A stretch of 6,172 bases of DNA from Clostridiales bacterium (lineage in GTDB: Bacteria > Bacillota > Clostridia > Christensenellales > CAG-917), in NCBI GenBank assembly GCA_014799525.1, contig JAAVHW010000013.1:1-6172 (forward strand). Reading direction: 5' to 3'. The notes below the pieces were generated by a model that saw nothing but the letters and a program-made list of their open reading frames with translations, made no database searches and was not told where the DNA came from. This document shows, piece by piece, positions 1-6,172 of this stretch; the stretch's first letter is position 1, and each line of letters starts with the position of its first letter. A program made the position numbers and the translations under genes.

Positions 1-778
1 GCTCCGCCGCCTTTTGTGCCTTCTTAAGCTTGCGGCGCTCTCTCCAGCTAAGCTTCTGCTCGGGCTCTTCCTCAACTTCAACCTCGAACTCCTCAATAGG
101 CTCGCCCTCAACGACTTCCGCCTCGGCTATATACTCAGACTCACCGTCTGCGACAGGCTCTGCCTCAAGAGCCTCGGCATCTGCAACATACTCATCATCC
201 TCAACGGCTTCAGCATCAAGAACCTCTGCATCAAGGGCTTCATCTTCACCGTTCTTTGCCGCCTTCTTTTGAGCTTTCTTAAGCTTGCGGCGCTCTCTCC
301 AACTAAGCTTCTCTGCAGGCTCCTCCTCAACCTCTGCTTCAAGCTCATCATCAACAATTTCAGCTTCTGCATCAACAGCTTCCGCTTCCAACTCGGATTC
401 AACGTCGGCAACGGCTTCCGCCTCGTCAATTGGCATAATTTCGGCTTCTTCCATTTCGACCGTTTCAGCCTCTGCCATCTCTACGGTTTCAGCTTCAGCC
501 ATAGGCACGGTTTCCGCCTCTGCCATAGCGGCGGCATCCGCAGGAACAAAACCCTCTGGCGGAGGAGTAGAAACATAAACGTAACGGATGTTTCCGCCCT
601 CGCCGCCCTCACGACGGTCGCTCTCGTCGCTCATAAGCTGTTTGTGACGTGCCATGATATACAGCAAAAGGGCAAACAGCATAATTGCGCCGATTACCTC
701 CACAACGGCAACGATAATTTCTATCAAGTAAATTCCGGTTGAACCGGTCGCTGCCAACAAATTCGCCAATAAATTCAT
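1..778 (-). CDS. Membrane-anchored acidic repeat protein, unknown function (partial, runs off left edge)
   Basis: Function not recognised. Reading the minus strand from the ATG at 778-776 gives 259 uninterrupted residues to the window edge, with no stop. The N-terminus (MNLLANLLAATG) leads into one hydrophobic helix at about residues 16-42, followed by ARHK. By the positive-inside rule this places the N-terminus outside and the tail in the cytoplasm. A short linker (about 43-84, with a PPP) precedes a very Glu/Ala/Asp-rich, probably disordered tail. Residues 85-116 are four octapeptides of the type MAEAETV(P/E). Two strongly basic modules, KLSWRERRKLKKAQK, lie at about 157-171 and 242-256, exactly 85 residues apart, with acidic spacers. 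A purine-rich GAGAGGGG at 797-790 lies 11 nt before the ATG, and an in-frame stop occurs upstream without another ATG. The consistent repeats and N-terminal anchor show this frame is real and the opposite-strand frames are not. It may be a scaffold or a nucleic-acid- or partner-binding membrane protein; this is inference. Confidence 0.8.
   Translation of the reverse strand, partial: MNLLANLLAATGSTGIYLIEIIVAVVEVIGAIMLFALLLYIMARHKQLMSDESDRREGGEGGNIRYVYVSTPPPEGFVPADAAAMAEAETVPMAEAETVEMAEAETVEMEEAEIMPIDEAEAVADVESELEAEAVDAEAEIVDDELEAEVEEEPAEKLSWRERRKLKKAQKKAAKNGEDEALDAEVLDAEAVEDDEYVADAEALEAEPVADGESEYIAEAEVVEGEPIEEFEVEVEEEPEQKLSWRERRKLKKAQKAAE
8..310 (-). repeat. Two copies of a basic KLSWRERRKLKKAQK-coding module, 255 bp apart
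   Basis: The copies lie at about 266-310 and 8-55 on the minus strand. The offset is exactly 255 bp (85 codons). A stretch of 26 bases running from the Trp codon is identical in both, including synonymous positions, while the acidic spacers around them differ. Both copies are preceded by an EEEP motif. More copies may lie beyond the left edge. Confidence 0.8.
431..526 (-). repeat. Four tandem octapeptide-coding repeats in the acidic membrane protein
   Basis: The 96 bp encode residues 85-116 as four consecutive 8-residue units: MAEAETVP, MAEAETVE, MAEAETVE and a diverged MEEAEIMP. Codons differ between units (GCA/GCT, GAG/GAA, ACC/ACG), so the peptide is conserved more strictly than the DNA. 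The array lies between the post-membrane linker and the longer acidic tail. Confidence 0.8.
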
Positions 779-789
779 TGAACTGTCTA

Positions 790-797
790 CCCCTCTC
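790..797 (-). promoter_or_regulatory. Ribosome binding site of the acidic membrane protein
   Basis: On the minus strand GAGAGGGG lies 11 nt before the ATG at 778. Spacing is slightly long but acceptable, and it supports this start. It immediately follows the sequence ACGCAA, which can pair with a distant part of the leader. Confidence 0.6.
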
Positions 798-850
798 TTG
801 CGTAGTTTCGATTTTGAGCCAAACTCAAAAATACAATCCGACTATCCGAC

Positions 851-896
851 CATGCTCATTGAGCCGCGTACCCGTTGGGCTTCATGCTCATTGAGC
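851..896 (-). repeat. Direct repeat of a palindromic 14-mer within the leader
   Basis: CATGCTCATTGAGC (plus-strand reading) occurs exactly twice, at 851-864 and 883-896. Each copy contains the perfect odd palindrome GCTCA-T-TGAGC, so the two copies are both direct and inverted repeats of each other. In RNA they can form an 11-position arm with one A-A mismatch, enclosing a GCCC/GGGU hairpin at 870-880. As DNA they could be paired operator sites. Confidence 0.75.
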
Positions 897-1024
897 TCTA
901 ACGCTATGAGCCCCGTGCCGCAAGGGCGTAAACCGCACTCTACAAAAATAGAGACGCAAATACGCCGCTTGTATCCTTTGTGCCTTACGAGCGGTCAAAT
1001 CGTCATTTTTTGAACTGCTACCCT

Positions 1025-1030
1025 ATTATA
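1025..1030 (-). promoter_or_regulatory. Probable -10 element for the leader and acidic membrane protein
   Basis: A perfect TATAAT on the minus strand lies just upstream of the structured leader and predicts transcription start at about 1018. No good -35 is present at the right spacing; the 17-nt position (1048-1053) reads TATATT. The assignment therefore rests on the -10, the AT-rich upstream DNA and the fit with the leader. Confidence 0.45.
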
Positions 1031-1456
1031 GATATATGTTCTTAATAAATATATCACACTATATCTAAATAAATCAAGAAAAATGACACATTTTGTGTTG
1101 GAATTATATGGGAAAAATCACGAATTTCTATTTTACTTATCAACATTTAGCCTATCATGTCGCAAATTGCGGATATTGACGTGAAAACCTTGAAAAATCC
1201 AACGCGCACGTTTCAACCAAAAAGCATCACAAACTAAAGCTTTTCAAGATAAAATCAATGCGCGAAAATTTACACATAGACTGTCAAATGCACGCTGACA
1301 TAATTACTGCAAAAAGCTCGTACTTCACTTGTCGGCAAATTGCATTTTTTTGCCAAAATACGCGGATAGAATATCAATTTCGCGCATTTTGCAACATAAA
1401 CACTTTGTTAGGCTGCGCGTAGCTTTGACAATTTACGTCACACGATTTTACGCGAA
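1031..1456. other. AT-rich gene-free spacer
   Basis: No credible coding region is seen on either strand. It contains a small palindromic hairpin ACACA-TTT-TGTGT (1086-1098), an 11-bp inverted repeat AATGCGCGAAA (1257-1267) / TTTCGCGCATT (1378-1388), and two copies of the palindromic 9-mer GCAAATTGC at about 1162 and 1335. No strong intrinsic terminator for the Nudix gene was found. The segment at about 1333-1354 can form only a weak GGCAAA/UUUGCC stem. Confidence 0.5.
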
Positions 1457-2017
1457 TCAGTGACACAATTCGTGCCTTTCTGCCGCAAAGCGCAAAATGG
1501 CATAACACGTCTTGGCGTCGCGTATCTGCCCATTCATAACCATCGTAAGCACCTGTTCATAAGGAAGCCTATGCACATTCAAAAATTCCTCATCGTCAAG
1601 ATGCGCTTTTGCCTGCTTCAGTCCCTTTGCAAGAAAAATATATAAATTCTCATTGGTATAGCCAGGAGAAGGATAAAGCATTCCGTACGGAATTATCTCA
1701 TCCGCGTTAAGTCCGACCTCCTCTTCAAGCTCGCGCTCCGCAGTGACGATAGCCTCCTCGCCCACTTCGAGCTTGCCCGCGGGAATCTCGTAGATGACCT
1801 CTCTATACGGATATCTGAATTGGCGCACGAGATAAACAAAATCCTCGTCGTCAACGGCAAGTATTGCCGCACCGCCGTTGTGACTTACGTATTCGCGCTT
1901 TGACGGTTTTCCGTCGGGCAAGGTGACATCGTCCACCCTAAGCTTTATAATGCGGCCGTCGTACAGCAGATGCGCCTCGGCTTCCTTTTCAATCAAAAAC
2001 AAATCTTCATTTTCCAT
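1457..2017 (-). CDS. Nudix hydrolase, ADP-ribose pyrophosphatase type
   Basis: This 186-residue enzyme is predicted to hydrolyse ADP-ribose or a related nucleoside diphosphate-sugar to AMP plus a sugar phosphate in the cytoplasm. The Nudix box at residues 81-103 fits the consensus G-x5-E-x7-R-E-U-x-E-E-x-G-U exactly, with the metal-binding RELEEE core. A PSPGY motif at 116-120 follows at the distance typical of ADP-ribose pyrophosphatases, and the N-terminal half (IIKLRVDDVTLPDGK, KREYVSHNGGAAIL) also fits that subfamily. Length is normal. The ATG at 2017-2015 is chosen: an earlier in-frame TTG at 2035 would add six unsupported residues and would lie within the promoter. No Shine-Dalgarno precedes the ATG. 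It is divergent from the HAD gene, 149 bp away. Substrate within the ADP-sugar group is inferred from family motifs only. Confidence 0.92.
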   Translation of the reverse strand: MENEDLFLIEKEAEAHLLYDGRIIKLRVDDVTLPDGKPSKREYVSHNGGAAILAVDDEDFVYLVRQFRYPYREVIYEIPAGKLEVGEEAIVTAERELEEEVGLNADEIIPYGMLYPSPGYTNENLYIFLAKGLKQAKAHLDDEEFLNVHRLPYEQVLTMVMNGQIRDAKTCYAILRFAAERHELCH

Positions 2018-2023
2018 AATTAC

Positions 2024-2052
2024 ATTATATATCAAAATTTTGACGCGTACAA
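2024..2052 (-). promoter_or_regulatory. Promoter of the Nudix gene, possibly giving a leaderless mRNA
   Basis: On the minus strand TTGTAC (2052-2047) and a perfect TATAAT (2029-2024) are separated by 17 bp. A start about 7 bp after the -10 falls at about 2017, which is the A of the ATG or within a base or two of it. This matches the absence of a ribosome site. The -35 is only half consensus. Confidence 0.5.
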
Positions 2053-2071
2053 CAAAATGCGCAAGTTTGTC

Positions 2072-2100
2072 TTTTCAAAGCGCGCACAATATGCTATAAT
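2072..2100 (+). promoter_or_regulatory. Promoter of the HAD phosphatase gene
   Basis: An extended -10, TGCTATAAT (2092-2100), has TATAAT at 2095-2100. A weaker -35, TTTTCA, lies at 2072-2077 with a 17-bp spacer. Predicted start is at about 2107, giving a leader of roughly 60 nt. It is back to back with the Nudix promoter, the two -35 elements being about 20 bp apart. Confidence 0.6.
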
Positions 2101-2155
2101 AAAAAAACAAGCGTTTAGATGACGAAAAACAACCTTTATCAACTTATACAAATGC

Positions 2156-2160
2156 GAGGA
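2156..2160 (+). promoter_or_regulatory. Ribosome binding site deciding the HAD gene start
   Basis: GAGGA is followed by 6 nt and then the ATG at 2167. The upstream in-frame ATG at 2119 has no purine-rich site before it, so the shorter protein is preferred. Confidence 0.7.
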
Positions 2161-2166
2161 ATTGCC

Positions 2167-2751
2167 ATGCAGGTTGACATATATGACTTCGATAAAACCG
2201 CAGTGCCGTACGACAGCGCGCTTAAATATTGGAACTGGTGTCTTTTGCACCGTCCATATCTCATCATCATCGTGCCATTTCAATTTATATGCAGTCTGCT
2301 TGCCTTCCTTCGTATAATTCCCATCCCCGTATACAAGCGCGTATGCTTTAGATTCGTACGTCTGCTAAACACAAAGAAAACCGTAAAACAGTTTTGGGAC
2401 AAGCGGCAAAAGGACGTATACCCGTTCTTTCTGCCTGAGAACAGAAATGCGGATAGGAAATGCGTCCTTATAAGCGCAAGCCCGAATTTTCTTATCGAAG
2501 AGATTGCAGCGCGGCTCAAAGTGGACTATTGCATCTCATCACCGCACGATGAAAGGAGCGGAAAGCTTCTTGGCAATGTATGCCGCAGGGATGAGAAGGT
2601 AAAACGCTTCAGGGAATTGCTGCCCGATGCCGAGGTTTGCGACGTATATTCGGACAGCATAAAGCATGACAAATACATCTTCTCCCTTGGCAAAAGACGC
2701 TTCCTCGCAAAAAAAGGAACACTTAAAGAAATAAATTGCGATTTTAATTAA
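2167..2751 (+). CDS. HAD superfamily (subfamily IB) hydrolase, probable phosphatase
   Basis: This 194-residue protein is predicted to be a Mg-dependent phosphomonoesterase that uses an aspartate nucleophile. Motif I is DFDKT at residues 7-11 (nucleophile D7, acid D9). Motif II is LISAS at 101-105. Motif III lies in GNVCRRDEKV (136-145, probable Lys144). Motif IV is YSDSIKHD at 161-168. Residues about 30-54 between motifs I and II are strongly hydrophobic and may be a cap helix touching the membrane. The layout matches HAD-IB proteins of Clostridia and recalls lipid-phosphate phosphatases such as PgpC, but the substrate is unknown. In motif IV the second acidic residue is shifted: His167 is followed by Asp168, where many relatives have Asp at 167. 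The ATG at 2167 is preferred over the in-frame ATG at 2119 because GAGGA (2156-2160) lies 6 nt before it and motif I then sits at its usual place near the N-terminus. Confidence 0.85.
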   Translation: MQVDIYDFDKTAVPYDSALKYWNWCLLHRPYLIIIVPFQFICSLLAFLRIIPIPVYKRVCFRFVRLLNTKKTVKQFWDKRQKDVYPFFLPENRNADRKCVLISASPNFLIEEIAARLKVDYCISSPHDERSGKLLGNVCRRDEKVKRFRELLPDAEVCDVYSDSIKHDKYIFSLGKRRFLAKKGTLKEINCDFN

Positions 2752-2753
2752 AC

Positions 2754-2818
2754 GCACAAGGTTTCACGCGCCGATTGCATGCGGATATTTTTTATTTTGT
2801 GCCGTTTTGTTTTTCTAT
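2754..2818 (+). terminator. Possible terminator after the HAD gene
   Basis: GCACAA (2754-2759), just after the stop codon, can pair with TTGTGC (2797-2802), followed by a T-rich run (TTTTGTTTTTCTATTTTC). The stem is short and the loop long (37 nt, with an internal GCATGC), so this is a weak call. Confidence 0.3.
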
Positions 2819-2824
2819 TTTCTA

Positions 2825-6172
<3,348 letters not shown>

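Larger units (their letters stand above)
790..1018 (-). ncRNA. Candidate structured leader RNA upstream of the acidic membrane protein
   Basis: The transcript between the likely start at about 1018 and the ribosome site has no plausible small gene but can form several local hairpins, given in plus-strand coordinates. They are 965-969/990-994 (CCGCU/AGCGG); 935-957 (CUCUA/UAGAG, loop UUUUUG, plus outer GC pairs); 910-914/923-927 (GCCCU/GGGGC); 854-864/886-896 (two copies of GCUCAAUGAGC pairing around an inner GCCC/GGGU hairpin at 870-880); and 812-818/824-830 (UUUUGAG/CUCAAAA). A possible closing stem joins 954-960 to 797-803. Two stems need G-U pairs that exist only in minus-strand RNA, which favours this orientation. 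No known riboswitch consensus (T-box, yybP-ykoY, preQ1, c-di-GMP) was recognised. Size and host type would fit families such as the clostridial raiA motif, but I could not match it by sequence. It could be a cis-regulatory leader or a separate non-coding RNA. Confidence 0.5.

Noticed and set aside
14..742. Long plus-strand open frame of 242 codons, plus other open frames at 30-272, 285-578 and minus 127-429
   Set aside because: Low-complexity shadows of the repetitive acidic gene. The minus frame starting at 778 gives a membrane helix, regular peptide repeats and a ribosome site; these frames have none.
812..830. UUUUGAG/CUCAAAA hairpin as an intrinsic terminator
   Set aside because: The stem is AT-rich and no U-run follows on either strand. 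It is kept only as part of the leader fold.
798..1013. 71-codon plus-strand open frame
   Set aside because: It lies over the structured leader, has no ribosome site and resembles no protein; its sequence is explained by the hairpins.
2119..2166. Extended N-terminus of the HAD protein from ATG 2119
   Set aside because: No ribosome site precedes it, while ATG 2167 has GAGGA at good spacing and puts motif I at the usual position.
2032..2757. Minus-strand open frames at 2032-2283, 2280-2519 and 2539-2757
   Set aside because: Antisense to the HAD gene or its promoter, without ribosome sites or recognisable motifs.

Overview
The window looks like a chromosomal segment of an anaerobic, moderately low-GC Gram-positive bacterium, probably a clostridium-like Firmicute. 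This is inferred from a large single-chain pyruvate:ferredoxin oxidoreductase (PFOR), strong GGAGG-type ribosome sites, consensus TTGACT/TATAAT promoters, AT-rich spacers, and a HAD-IB phosphatase of a kind common in Clostridia. No mobile element, tRNA, rRNA or CRISPR array was seen.

Layout. (1) The minus strand from 778 to beyond the left edge encodes a membrane-anchored, extremely acidic, repeat-built protein. The long plus-strand open frames over it are shadows. (2) Minus strand from about 1018 to 790: a leader of roughly 230 nt with several hairpins, two copies of a palindromic 14-mer, and a possible closing stem beside the ribosome site. It is preceded by TATAAT and is the best candidate here for an undescribed or unassigned structured RNA. 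(3) 1031-1456: AT-rich, gene-free spacer. (4) Minus strand 2017-1457: Nudix hydrolase of the ADP-ribose pyrophosphatase type, whose promoter sits so close to the ATG that the mRNA may be leaderless. (5) Plus strand 2167-2751: HAD-IB family phosphatase, transcribed divergently from the Nudix gene. (6) Plus strand 2929 to beyond the right edge: PFOR with its own strong promoter and a GC-rich 5' hairpin. About 1081 residues are visible and the C-terminal end is cut off.

The genes do not form one operon. The Nudix and HAD genes share a divergent promoter region and both are housekeeping-type hydrolases. PFOR is an independent central-metabolism gene with codon use suggesting high expression. The acidic membrane protein, with its own long structured leader, is the least understood unit.
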